64,000 bases of DNA from assembly GCF_018130785.1 (NCBI RefSeq), contig NZ_JAFCJT010000006.1, positions 62,001-126,000 of the forward strand, in the 5' to 3' direction. Position 1 is the stretch's first letter; every line of letters begins with the position of its first letter. A program made the position numbers and the translations under genes. Positions 24,445 to 33,007 of this stretch are shown here, in pieces. The DNA is from Bradyrhizobium liaoningense (GTDB lineage Bacteria > Pseudomonadota > Alphaproteobacteria > Rhizobiales > Xanthobacteraceae). A model generated the notes under the pieces. That model saw only the letters and a program-made list of their open reading frames with translations, ran no database searches and was not told where the DNA came from.

Positions 24445-26178
24445 TTACGCCGCGTTGCGCTTCGCAGCGCTGTCGGCGAGATGACGGCCGGCAATGTAGC
24501 CGAAGGTCAGCGCCGGCCCAAGCGTGATGCCGGCGCCGGGATAATTGCCGCCCATGATGCTCGCCATGTCGTTGCCGGCGGCATAGAGCCCGGGAATCAC
24601 CCGTCCCTCGGCGTCGAGCGCCCGCGCATTCTCGTCGGTGACGATCCCGGCATAGGTGCCGAGATCGCCGATCACCATCTTGATGGCGTAGAACGGGCCA
24701 TTCTCGATCGGTGCGATGCAGGGATTCGGGCCGTGCATGGCGTCGCCCTGGTAGCGGTTATAGGCTTTCGAGCCCTTGCCGAAGGCGGCGTCGTGTCCCA
24801 GCGGCGCGGTCGCGTTGAACTGCTTGACGGTCTCGGTGAACGCCTTGGCGTCGATGCCGGCCTTCGCCGCCAGCGTGTCCAGCGTGTCGCCGCGCATGAG
24901 ATAGCCGGTATCGAGGTGATGACCGAGCGGCATCGGGAACGGCGGCACGCAGCCGAGACCGTATTTGCGCAGCGTCGGGTGATCACAAACGAGATACGCC
25001 GCGATCTCCTCGCCGGGCTTCGCCGCCTTGATCATGGCCTGGACGAAGTCGTGATAGGAATTGCCCTCATTGGCAAAGCGCTTGCCGTCGCGCATCACCG
25101 CGATCACGCCGGGCTTGGCGCGGTCGATGAAGTGCGGCATCACGCCCTTCGAGCCGTCCTTGCGCGTGGTCAGCGACACCGGCACCCAGGCTGCCGCGTT
25201 CGGCAGGCGATCCTCGACATGCCCGCCGGCACTCTCCGCGAGGCGCAGGCCGTCACCGGTATTGCCGGTGGGGCCGGGCGAAAAATGCTCATGGCCGGTC
25301 GGCGCGTGCGGAAACATCTTCTTGCGCCGTTCGACATCGTGCGGGAATCCGCCGCAGGCGAGCACGACGCCCTGCCGCGCGCGGACGCGCACCTCGCGTC
25401 CCTCGCGGGTGACGATCGCGCCGGTCACAGTGCCGTTCTCGACCGTCAGCTCGCGCACCGGCGAGGACAGCCACATCGGAATTTTCAGGTCCTGCGCCGA
25501 TTTCGCGAGGCGCCCGGCGAGCGCATTGCCGTTGGTGAGCGTCATGCCGCGGCCATAGCGCAGCACGTCCATGAGATGTCGCGACAAGCGCTTTGCGACA
25601 TAGACCGCCGACGTCAGCGACTTCGTCACGCGCATGAAGTGGATGATCTCCTTGCCGGAGCCAAGCATCATGCCAAACACCGTGAGCTCGGGCAGGGGCA
25701 TACCCAGCGCCTTGATCTGGTCGCCGAGCTCGCGGCCGTCGAATGGGCGCGTCACCATGGAGCGGCCGCCCTGCGTGCCGCCGGGCGCTTCGGCATGATA
25801 GTCCGGAAATACCAGCGGCATGTCGAAGCGTAATGCGGTCTTGCTGGTGAAGAAGTCGACCGCTTCGGGGCCGGCGCTGAGGAACGCATCGATCCGCGCG
25901 GCGTCAAAGTTGTTGCCGGCTTCGTGCCGCAAGTACGTGCGCGCCTGCTCCGGCGTCTCCGCGATGCCGTAGGCTTTCGCCAGCGACGTGCCGGGGATCC
26001 ACAGCCAGCCGCCAGAGCGGGCGGTGGTGCCGCCGAAGCGCGGCTCCTTCTCCACGATCAGCACGTCGAGGCCGCGATATCTAGCGGTGATCGCGGCAGA
26101 CATGCCGGAGGCACCCGATCCGGCCACGAGCACATCGCACTCGTAAGTCTCAATTGCGTTGCGCTCGTTGCCGGTCAT
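24445..26178 (-). CDS. FAD-dependent oxidoreductase, KstD/fumarate reductase flavoprotein family
   Basis: A 577-residue flavoprotein. N-terminal FAD motif GSGASGMSAAITARYRG then EKEPRFGGTTARSGGW (~residues 17-57), and C-terminal GLYAAGNDMASIMGG then GITLGPALTFGY (~540-570), are the pattern of 3-ketosteroid delta1-dehydrogenases and relatives that desaturate an alpha,beta bond next to a carbonyl. A GAGGTGAG ribosome site precedes the ATG. It lies between an IclR regulator and a LivK-type binding protein. No other steroid genes are nearby, so the substrate may not be a steroid. Confidence 0.87.
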   Translation of the reverse strand: MTGNERNAIETYECDVLVAGSGASGMSAAITARYRGLDVLIVEKEPRFGGTTARSGGWLWIPGTSLAKAYGIAETPEQARTYLRHEAGNNFDAARIDAFLSAGPEAVDFFTSKTALRFDMPLVFPDYHAEAPGGTQGGRSMVTRPFDGRELGDQIKALGMPLPELTVFGMMLGSGKEIIHFMRVTKSLTSAVYVAKRLSRHLMDVLRYGRGMTLTNGNALAGRLAKSAQDLKIPMWLSSPVRELTVENGTVTGAIVTREGREVRVRARQGVVLACGGFPHDVERRKKMFPHAPTGHEHFSPGPTGNTGDGLRLAESAGGHVEDRLPNAAAWVPVSLTTRKDGSKGVMPHFIDRAKPGVIAVMRDGKRFANEGNSYHDFVQAMIKAAKPGEEIAAYLVCDHPTLRKYGLGCVPPFPMPLGHHLDTGYLMRGDTLDTLAAKAGIDAKAFTETVKQFNATAPLGHDAAFGKGSKAYNRYQGDAMHGPNPCIAPIENGPFYAIKMVIGDLGTYAGIVTDENARALDAEGRVIPGLYAAGNDMASIMGGNYPGAGITLGPALTFGYIAGRHLADSAAKRNAA

Positions 26179-26186
26179 GTCTCACC

Positions 26187-27401
26187 TCACTTCTTCAGCA
26201 GCGGACATTTGGATTCGGAGACCGGGCGGAAGGCGTCCTCGCCCTTCACGGTCTTGACGATCTCCAGATAGTCCCACGGCTCCTTGGACTGCTCGGGCGA
26301 TTTCACCTTGGCCAGGTACATGTCGCGGATGACGCGGCCGTCCTCACGCAATTTGCCGCCATGCACGAAGGTATCCTCGATCGGCAGCTCGCGCATCTTG
26401 GCCATGACCTTGGCGGGGTCGTCGGTGCCGGCGGCCTTGATGCCCTTCAGATAATGCAGCACCGAACCGTAGACGCCGGTCTGGATCATGGTCGGCATCA
26501 CCTTCGTGCGCTCGTAGAACTTCTTGGACCAGGCGCGGGTCGCCTCGTCCATGTTCCAGTACGACGCCGTCGTCATGTAGGTGCCTTGCGCGGACTTCAG
26601 ACCGATTGCGTGCACGTCGGTGTCGAACATCAAGAGGCCAACGAGCTTCTGGCCACCCTGGACCAGGCCGAACTCGCCGGACTGCTTGATGGCGTTATCC
26701 GTGTCCTGACCGGCATTGGCGAAAGCGACGACGTCGGATTTCGAGCTCTGCGCCTGGAGCGCGAAGGAGGAGAAGTCGGCGGTGTTGGTCGGATGCTTGA
26801 CGCCGCCGAGCACCTTGCCGCCCATCTCGTTGATGAAGCGCGTCGCATCCTTCTCGAGCTGCTGGCCGAAGGCGTAGTCCGCGGTGATGAAGTACCAGGA
26901 TTTTCCGCCCTCCTTGATGACGGCGGAGGCCGTCACCTTCGACAGCGCGTAGGTGTCGTAGGTGAAGTGCACGGTGTTCGGGCTGCACAGCTCGTCGGTC
27001 AGCGAGCTCGCGCCGGGGCCGGAGAGCAGCGCGATCTTGTTGCGCTCGCGCACCATGTTGTGGACTGCGATCGCGATGCCGGAATTGGGGATGTCGACGA
27101 CGGCGTCGACCTTGCCGTTGTCGAACCAGCCGCGCACGATCTGCACGCCGACGTCGGTCTTCATCTGGTGGTCGGCGCTGATGATCTCGATCGGCTTGCC
27201 GAGCACGGTCGGCCCGAATTCTTCCACCGCCATTTTTGCGGCCTCGACCGAGCCCGGCCCGCTGTTGTCGCGGCCCCAGCTCGACAGGTCCGTCAGCACG
27301 CCGATCCGCACCGCGTCGTCGGAGACCTGCGCGCTCGCAACCGTGGTCATGGCAGCCGAAGTCATGGCCGCGAGCATGGCGCAGGCCAAAAACCCTCTCA
27401 T
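26187..27401 (-). CDS. ABC transporter binding protein, branched-chain amino-acid (LivK) type, orphan
   Basis: A 404-residue periplasmic binding protein of the family-6 (Leu/Ile/Val-binding-like) fold, with a signal peptide (hydrophobic run ~5-20, cleavage near TVASAQ). Segments such as VRIGVLTDLSSWG, SVEAAKMAVEEFG and FVHGGKLREDGR fit this family, whose members often bind aromatic or other carboxylates. No LivH, LivM, LivG or LivF gene is present in the window, so it must use a transporter encoded elsewhere. It is 8 bp upstream of the KstD-like flavoprotein, so its ligand may be that enzyme's substrate. A GAGGG ribosome site precedes the ATG. Confidence 0.92.
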   Translation of the reverse strand: MRGFLACAMLAAMTSAAMTTVASAQVSDDAVRIGVLTDLSSWGRDNSGPGSVEAAKMAVEEFGPTVLGKPIEIISADHQMKTDVGVQIVRGWFDNGKVDAVVDIPNSGIAIAVHNMVRERNKIALLSGPGASSLTDELCSPNTVHFTYDTYALSKVTASAVIKEGGKSWYFITADYAFGQQLEKDATRFINEMGGKVLGGVKHPTNTADFSSFALQAQSSKSDVVAFANAGQDTDNAIKQSGEFGLVQGGQKLVGLLMFDTDVHAIGLKSAQGTYMTTASYWNMDEATRAWSKKFYERTKVMPTMIQTGVYGSVLHYLKGIKAAGTDDPAKVMAKMRELPIEDTFVHGGKLREDGRVIRDMYLAKVKSPEQSKEPWDYLEIVKTVKGEDAFRPVSESKCPLLKK

Positions 27402-27545
27402 CGTCGTTCCCTCTCTTATTGGCCGCTTGGCGCGGCGGTTATTCTGGAAGCAAATTAGATATTGGCGAATGAGTTTGTCAATGGCGAATAATGGGGTGAA
27501 GGGGTTCCTCCTGGTGGACGGGACGACGGAACCGCGACTGCCTCA

Positions 27546-27642
27546 ACACCCGTCATTGCGAGGCGCCCTTGCGACGAAGCAATCCAGACTTGCTCTACTG
27601 AGAAGGTCTGGATTGCTTCGCTGCGCTCGCAATGACGGGTGT
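27546..27642. repeat. 97-bp palindromic intergenic repeat
   Basis: A long inverted repeat within the 353-bp gap (27402-27754) between divergent genes. The outer 12 bp of each arm (acacccgtcatt / aatgacgggtgt) match perfectly. The inner arms (gaagcaatccagac / gtctggattgcttc) also pair, around a ~16-nt loop. The cgtcattgcgag...gaagcaatccagac unit is a dispersed repeat I recognise from Bradyrhizobium-type genomes. The rest of the gap shows no gene; it should hold the promoters of the binding protein and of the broken MFS gene. Confidence 0.75.
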
Positions 27643-27754
27643 GGAGCAGCGGCGCATAAATCTCGCGTAGTTATCCTGTGAGAGCTATCACGCCCGCAGG
27701 TTGCAACCGTGATCGCGATTGGCCATGATGCCTCCCGGAATCGTGGGGCTTGGC

Positions 27755-29055
27755 ATGACGGCAGCAACGGGGGTCTCCGCCGCGACGGAGCGATCGACGA
27801 CGGCGCACGTGGTGTGGGCGAGTGCGCTCGGCACCGCGATCGAGTGGTACGACTTCCTGATCTACGGCACGGCGGCGGCGCTGGTGCTCAACAAGCTGTT
27901 CTTCCCGGGCTTCGATCCCTTTGTCGGAACGCTCGCGGCATTCTCGACCTATGCGGTCGGTTTCGTCGCGCGGCCGATCGGCGGCGCGATCATCGGGCAT
28001 TATGGCGACCGGCTCGGCCGCAAGAAGATGCTGGTCGCGACCTGATCGCGATGGGGCTCGGCACGTTCCTGATCGGCTGCCTGCCGACCTACAGCCAGAT
28101 CGGCGTTTGGGCGCCGATCCTGCTCATCATCCTGCGCTTCGTGCAGGGAATCGGGCTCGGTGGCGAGTGGAGCGGCGCGGTCGTGATGGTGATCGAGCAC
28201 GCCGGCAATCGCCGCGGCTTCTACGGCAGCCTGGTGCAGATCGGCTTTCCCGTCGGCGTCGCCGCCTCCACCGGCATCTTCGCCCTCATGACGCAACTGC
28301 CGGAGGCCGACTTCCTGAGCTGGGGCTGGCGCGTTCCGTTCTGGATCAGCATTCTGCTCGTCGGCGTCGGCTTCATCGTGCGGCTGAAGCTCGCGGAGAC
28401 GCCGCACTTCAAGGAAGTCGTCGAGCGCAAGGAGGTGCTGGCGCATCCGGTGCTTGAGGTGCTGCGCCGCGACTGGCGCAGTTTTCTGCTCGCGATCGGC
28501 ATCACGGTGTCGGAGGTCGGGCTGGCCTATCTCCTCACCGTCTTCACCGTGGTCTATGCGACGACAAAACTCGGATTGCCCCGCCAGGTGATCCTGAACG
28601 CGGTGGTCTATGCCGCGATCGTCGAGTTCGCGACGCTGCCGCTCGCCGGTTGGCTCTCCGACATCTTCGGCCGCAAGGCGTTGTATCTCGCCGGCGGTGT
28701 GTTCTCGGTGGCGCTGGCGTTTCCGCTGTTCTGGTTCCTCGACACCAGGGAGCCCGCGCTGATCACGTTCGCGCTCGTCGTCACGATGACGCTGACGCAC
28801 GCCCTGCTGTTCGGGCCGAAGGCGGCGTTCATGCCGGAGCTGTTCCGCACCCAGGTGCGCTACAGTGGCGCCTCGCTCGGCGCCAATGTCGCGGCCGCGC
28901 TGAGCGGCGGCTTTTCGCCGCTGATTGCGACGGCGCTGCTCGCATGGGCCGGCTCGTACTGGGCGGTGTCGGTCTACATCATCGCGCTGTCGATCATCAC
29001 GATCGTCGCGACCCTGATGGCGCCGGAGACGGCGCGCGACGCGCTGAAATCCTGA
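27755..29055 (+). pseudogene. MHS-type MFS transporter, frameshifted
   Basis: Residues 1-96 of an MHS-family transporter (EWYDFLIYGTAAAL, then GHYGDRLGRKKMLVAT, the MFS loop 2-3 motif) are read from the ATG at 27755 and stop at TGA 28043-28045. The rest of the protein (LIAMGLGTFLIG, FVQGIGLGGEWSGAV, EMFRTQVRYSG-like, to the stop at 29055) continues in the +2-shifted frame with no further break. Restoring one C in gcgacctgatc near 28042 rejoins the frames as MLVATLIAMG, so one base is missing relative to an intact gene. It could be a real disabling deletion or a sequencing error. Intact, it would be ~433 residues with 12 membrane segments. Compare the partial paralogue at the start of the window. 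Confidence 0.85.
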
Positions 29056-29061
29056 CGTCAC

Positions 29062-30579
29062 TCAGCGGCAGGCGGCCACGTCCTGCATCACCAGAAAGGT
29101 GATGCTGGCGGGCGGCAGGCGAATCCGACCCGCCGGTGCAACGCGCGGCGCGAGGCGGGGCAGATCGTCGTTGCCGGTCAAGGCGAGCGTCGTTCCGTTC
29201 AATTGCACGCTCGCGCTCTGGAGGCGGCGCGCCCGAAGCGTGTAGCGGTCGGCGCGCGCCGCCAGCGTCACGGCCTGCGATCCATCTTGCGACGTGTTGA
29301 TGAGGAGCACGGACGCCGCGCCCTTGCTCGAGGGATGACAATGCGCATAGGCGTGAATCGCCCGCGTCGAAGCCATGCCTGCGTCGAGCACGGTCGTTCC
29401 CATCAGGCGATGCCAGAGCAGCGCGGCCCAGTAGTTCGGCCGTGGTCGAAACGTCTCTTCGTCGAGCAGGCCGTAGTCGCTCGCTGCGAACGTGTTGTGC
29501 ATCACCACCTGCACGCCGGCTTTGGCCAGGCGGCCGAGCTGGTCGAGATAGCGAAAGCTGTCGAGAAAGGTCGCATCCCAGGGATTGCCGCCGCAGGCGG
29601 CATCCGCGGTCTCCGTCAGCCAGATCGGTTTGCCCGGCTCGAACTCGTCGCGCAAGCTGCGGTAGACCGCGAGCGCGACGTCGGTCCGCGAAAACCAGTC
29701 CTCGGATAGCGCCTGCGCCGGATCGTCGTGCACACCGCAGCGGGGCGAGAGCGTGTTGTAGTGGTGATAGGAGACGCGATCGAGCCCCGGGCCCGATGCG
29801 GCGAGCAGGTCGCGGGTGTTGATGCCGGTGGCCGGGGATGAGGCGGAGTCGCCGACGGAGCCTGGACCTGAGATCAACGTCTCGGGGGACGCGCGCTTCA
29901 TCCACGTGCGAAAGGCCTTGAAGTCGCGGCCGTATGCGTTTGCGTCATATCCTGCCGGCGCGCCGTTGTTCGCTACACCCGTCGGCTCGTTCATGAATTC
30001 GGCGGCAGCGATGCGGCCGCCCAGCGATCGCGTGAAGTCGATGAGGCGCTGCGCCTGATCCGGCGTCCAGGCGCCGTCAGTGTCGCGGCTGCCGGGACTG
30101 ACGGCGAAAGACGTCACGATCTCCGCATCGGCTCTGCGTGCGAAGTCGACGACGCCGCGCCATTGCGTGGGGTTGAGCACTGTGTTGAAGCCGGCAGGCG
30201 GTGCGGCGGGCGTATTGTCGGTGTCGGCGAAGAAGGTCGCGTTCGCCCACGTGCCGCTCACGCGCAAATAGGCCGGCCCGAGCGCCGCGGCGAGCTTGCG
30301 CAGGCGCATGTCGGCGAGATCGATCGGCGGCCGATAGGCGTAGCGATCGCGGCGCTTGCCTCCTTGCGCATAGGGTTTCCAGAACCGTCCGCCGGTCACC
30401 TCCACCATCTCGATGTTGTACGACTGGAAGCGTGCGTCGATGTTGCCGATCGCTCTTAGCTCTGCGGGCGCGATCGATGTGTCGGCGTGTACCGCGCTCG
30501 TCATTGCGGCGAGGAAGCCTGCCTGCAGCATTGGCCGCCGAAGCAGCCTGATAGCCGACGTGATTCGAGACGCCGTCAC
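29062..30579 (-). CDS. Exported glycoside hydrolase, GH79-like (heparanase/beta-glucuronidase type)
   Basis: A 505-residue secreted protein with a TIM-barrel glycosidase pattern. A leader with several Arg and a hydrophobic run ends near AVHADTS (~residue 33). The putative acid/base Glu is E198 in AEFMNEPTG, and the nucleophile Glu is E323 in WLTETADAACGG; this pair resembles the NEP and ETxxxxGGG motifs of GH79 heparanases, which cut uronic-acid glycosides. A C-terminal beta domain follows (~400-505). The GTG start at 30579 overlaps the lysR stop by 4 bp (GTGA); an internal ATG at 30531 has no ribosome site. It ends 6 bp from the convergent MFS pseudogene. Confidence 0.75.
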   Translation of the reverse strand: MTASRITSAIRLLRRPMLQAGFLAAMTSAVHADTSIAPAELRAIGNIDARFQSYNIEMVEVTGGRFWKPYAQGGKRRDRYAYRPPIDLADMRLRKLAAALGPAYLRVSGTWANATFFADTDNTPAAPPAGFNTVLNPTQWRGVVDFARRADAEIVTSFAVSPGSRDTDGAWTPDQAQRLIDFTRSLGGRIAAAEFMNEPTGVANNGAPAGYDANAYGRDFKAFRTWMKRASPETLISGPGSVGDSASSPATGINTRDLLAASGPGLDRVSYHHYNTLSPRCGVHDDPAQALSEDWFSRTDVALAVYRSLRDEFEPGKPIWLTETADAACGGNPWDATFLDSFRYLDQLGRLAKAGVQVVMHNTFAASDYGLLDEETFRPRPNYWAALLWHRLMGTTVLDAGMASTRAIHAYAHCHPSSKGAASVLLINTSQDGSQAVTLAARADRYTLRARRLQSASVQLNGTTLALTGNDDLPRLAPRVAPAGRIRLPPASITFLVMQDVAACR

Positions 30580-31541
30580 CTGGTCCGCGGTGCGGCCGAG
30601 GTGGATTTCCCGCCCGGCCGGCCCTTGCGCACCGCATTCCAGAAATTCTCGGCGGCCCGGGTCATGCGGGCGCGTGGCCGGAACAGGGAAACCGTGATGG
30701 CAATGGTCCAGTCCGCTCCGCCGGCGCGCATCAGGCGGCCGCTGTCGAGATCGGCCTGAACCAGGCTCTGCGCAGCCCAGGTGATGCCGCGTCCTTCGCG
30801 CGCCATGTCGACCAGCAACATCACGGGCGCGGTGAAGCTTGGAACGAGAAAGGCCGGCGGCTCCTTCACGGCCAGAAACGACGTGACGATCCGCCCGACG
30901 CCGGAACCCGGGTGATAGGCGAGATAAGGCAGCGGAGTATCGGCCGTGCCGGGCAGGGAGTAGCGCGGCTTGGCCTTGCCGCGGCGCGCGCCGCGCGACG
31001 GCTTCGTCATCGGCGCAGTGATCGGGATCAAGAGATCGCTCGAAAGCTCGAAGCGCTGGAAGCGCTCCATGTCGAGCCGGCTCACCAGCGATGGATGATG
31101 ATGGGCCAGCAGGAAGTGAGCCTGTGCGTCCAGCAGCAGTTTTTCGCAGCCGGCGAAATTGGAGGCGACGAGCTGCACGGCGGAATCTGCCCGCGCGCTG
31201 TCCGAATTGCGGATCCAATCCGGAAAGAATGTCTGCGACAGCGCGTGCGTGGCCGCAAAGGTGATGGTCTCGGCCTTCAGCCGCGCTACTTCGAGCGCTT
31301 CCTCGCGCCCGACCAGCACCCTGCGCAGCACGTCCTCGGCGACTGGACGGAAACTCTCGCCGGCCGGCGTCAGCGTGATCGTATGTGTCGAGCGTTCGAA
31401 CAGCGGCGTCCCCAGCCACTCCTCGAGCGACCTGATGCGGCGGCTCAGCGCCGGCTGGGTCACATGCCGGCGCTGGGCGGCGCGCGAGAACCCGCCTTCC
31501 TCGGCGATGGCAAGGAAATCCTCCAGCCAGACCAGGTCCAT
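30576..31541 (-). CDS. LysR-family transcriptional regulator
   Basis: A 321-residue LTTR. The N-terminal HTH runs from residue 1 (LEDFLAIAEEGGFSRAAQ, then TQPALSRRIRSLEEWLG and FERSTHTITLTPAG), with the usual two-lobed effector domain after ~90. It is divergent from the dicarboxylate symporter operon at 31676, the standard layout for an LTTR and its target, and its stop overlaps the GH79-like start, so regulator and glycosidase are co-translated. A T-N11-A box lies in the divergent gap. Confidence 0.94.
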   Translation of the reverse strand: MDLVWLEDFLAIAEEGGFSRAAQRRHVTQPALSRRIRSLEEWLGTPLFERSTHTITLTPAGESFRPVAEDVLRRVLVGREEALEVARLKAETITFAATHALSQTFFPDWIRNSDSARADSAVQLVASNFAGCEKLLLDAQAHFLLAHHHPSLVSRLDMERFQRFELSSDLLIPITAPMTKPSRGARRGKAKPRYSLPGTADTPLPYLAYHPGSGVGRIVTSFLAVKEPPAFLVPSFTAPVMLLVDMAREGRGITWAAQSLVQADLDSGRLMRAGGADWTIAITVSLFRPRARMTRAAENFWNAVRKGRPGGKSTSAAPRTR

Positions 31542-31562
31542 GATGCGGTTTTGTCCTCAAAT

Positions 31563-31578
31563 CATACCGATACGGCAT
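31563..31578. promoter_or_regulatory. Candidate LysR box (T-N11-A with CCG-ATA-CGG dyad)
   Basis: In the 134-bp gap between lysR and the symporter gene, cataccgatacggcat contains T-N11-A with an internal ccg/cgg dyad, the general form of LTTR recognition sites. It lies 22 bp from the lysR start, a usual place for an autoregulatory site. The match is partial. Confidence 0.35.
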
Positions 31579-31675
31579 TAGCGCCTCGGGCGCTGCTGGT
31601 CCAATGTAAACGTCATCACAAAACCAGAACAAGGCGCCCCGCCGCATGGCGTGTCGATGCGTCGGAGGAAATCAA

Positions 31676-32989
31676 TTGCAGATCGCCGCAACTCAGCTGT
31701 CTGAGCCCCTGTCGAAGCCAGTCTCCGAAGGCCGCCGCAAGCCGCTCTGGCGCGAGCAATATGTCCTCGTGGTCGCCGGCGCCGCGCTGGGCGCGCTGCT
31801 GGGTGCCCTGTTTCCGGCTTTTGCGGTGGAGCTCAAGCCGCTCGGCGATTGCTTCATTTCCCTGATCAAGATGACGATCGCGCCGCTGATCTTCCTGGTC
31901 GTGGTCACCGGCATCGCGCAGGTCGGCGACATGAAGGCTGTGGGCCGCATCGGACTCAAGGCCTTTGCCTATTTCGAGGCGGTGACGACCCTTTGTCTGC
32001 TGATCAGTCTCGTCGTGGTGCGCTGGGTGCAGCCCGGCGCGGGCGTGGCCCACGCCACCGCGCAGCAGGCCGAGACCGTCGCGCGCTATCAGCAGGCCCA
32101 TGTCGGATCGCTGTCGGCCTATATCCAGCACATGTTCCCGGAGAGCTTTGTCGGCGCGTTCGCGTCCGGCGACGTGCTCCAGGTGCTCGTGCTCGCGCTT
32201 CTGTGCGGTATCGGCCTGCTGCTGCTCGGCGACAAGGCCGCGCCGCTGCGCTCCGGCATGGAGCGGGTGACCGAGCTCGTGTTCAGCGTCGTGCATGTCG
32301 TCGTCGCGCTGGCGCCGATCGGCGCCTTCGGTGCCATGGCCTTCACGGTGGCGAAGTTCGGCGCCGCCACGCTCTATGCGCTGGCGCTGCTGGTCGGCAC
32401 GGCCTGGGCGATGATGGCGTTCTTCATCTTCGTCATTCTCGGCACGATCTGTCGTCTGGCCGGCATTCGCCTGATGGACCTGTTGCGTCTGTTACGCAAC
32501 GAGCTGCTGGTCGTGCTCGGTACCTCGTCGTCGGAAACGGCGATCCCCGGCATGATGGAGAAGCTGCCGAAAGCGGGCGTCGGGCGCGCGGTCGCCGGCC
32601 TCGTCATTCCCTCCGGCTATTCCTTCAATCTCGACGGCGTCGCGCTGACGCTGCCGCTCTCGACCATCTTCGTCGCCCAGGTCTACGGCATCGAACTCAG
32701 TGCTGCACAGCAGCTCAGCCTGTTCGTGGTGATGCTGTTCACCAGCAAGGGCGCGGCCGGCGTCACCGGCGGTGCGTTCGCCGCGCTCGCCGCGACCGTC
32801 GTCGCGGCGGGGCTCCCGGCGGAAGGCCTCGCGCTGCTGCTCGGCATCGACCGCTTCATGTCGCTGGCGCGCGCCATCACCAACACCATCGGCAACGCGG
32901 TCGCCGCGATCGTGGTCGCCAAGTGGGACGGGGAATTCAACCGCGAGGACTGGGCTCGGTCCGCCGCTCAAATCCAACAAGCGAAGTAA
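31676..32989 (+). CDS. Dicarboxylate/amino acid:cation symporter (DAACS, DctA/GltP-like)
   Basis: A 437-residue inner-membrane carrier that imports C4-dicarboxylates or acidic amino acids with H+ or Na+. Typical family segments are present: FISLIKMTIAPLIFLVVVTGIA (split around TM2), the serine-rich GTSSSETAIPGMM re-entrant loop (~residue 288), GYSFNLDGVALTLPLST and LLGIDRFMSLARAITNTIGN, which holds the substrate-binding Asp/Arg/Asn. I choose TTG at 31676 because GGAGGAA sits 5 bp upstream; the ATG at 31646 has no such site. It is divergent from lysR and heads an operon through at least 39576. Confidence 0.93.
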   Translation: MQIAATQLSEPLSKPVSEGRRKPLWREQYVLVVAGAALGALLGALFPAFAVELKPLGDCFISLIKMTIAPLIFLVVVTGIAQVGDMKAVGRIGLKAFAYFEAVTTLCLLISLVVVRWVQPGAGVAHATAQQAETVARYQQAHVGSLSAYIQHMFPESFVGAFASGDVLQVLVLALLCGIGLLLLGDKAAPLRSGMERVTELVFSVVHVVVALAPIGAFGAMAFTVAKFGAATLYALALLVGTAWAMMAFFIFVILGTICRLAGIRLMDLLRLLRNELLVVLGTSSSETAIPGMMEKLPKAGVGRAVAGLVIPSGYSFNLDGVALTLPLSTIFVAQVYGIELSAAQQLSLFVVMLFTSKGAAGVTGGAFAALAATVVAAGLPAEGLALLLGIDRFMSLARAITNTIGNAVAAIVVAKWDGEFNREDWARSAAQIQQAK

Positions 32990-33007
32990 GGATCCAAGGC
33001 TTCCAAT

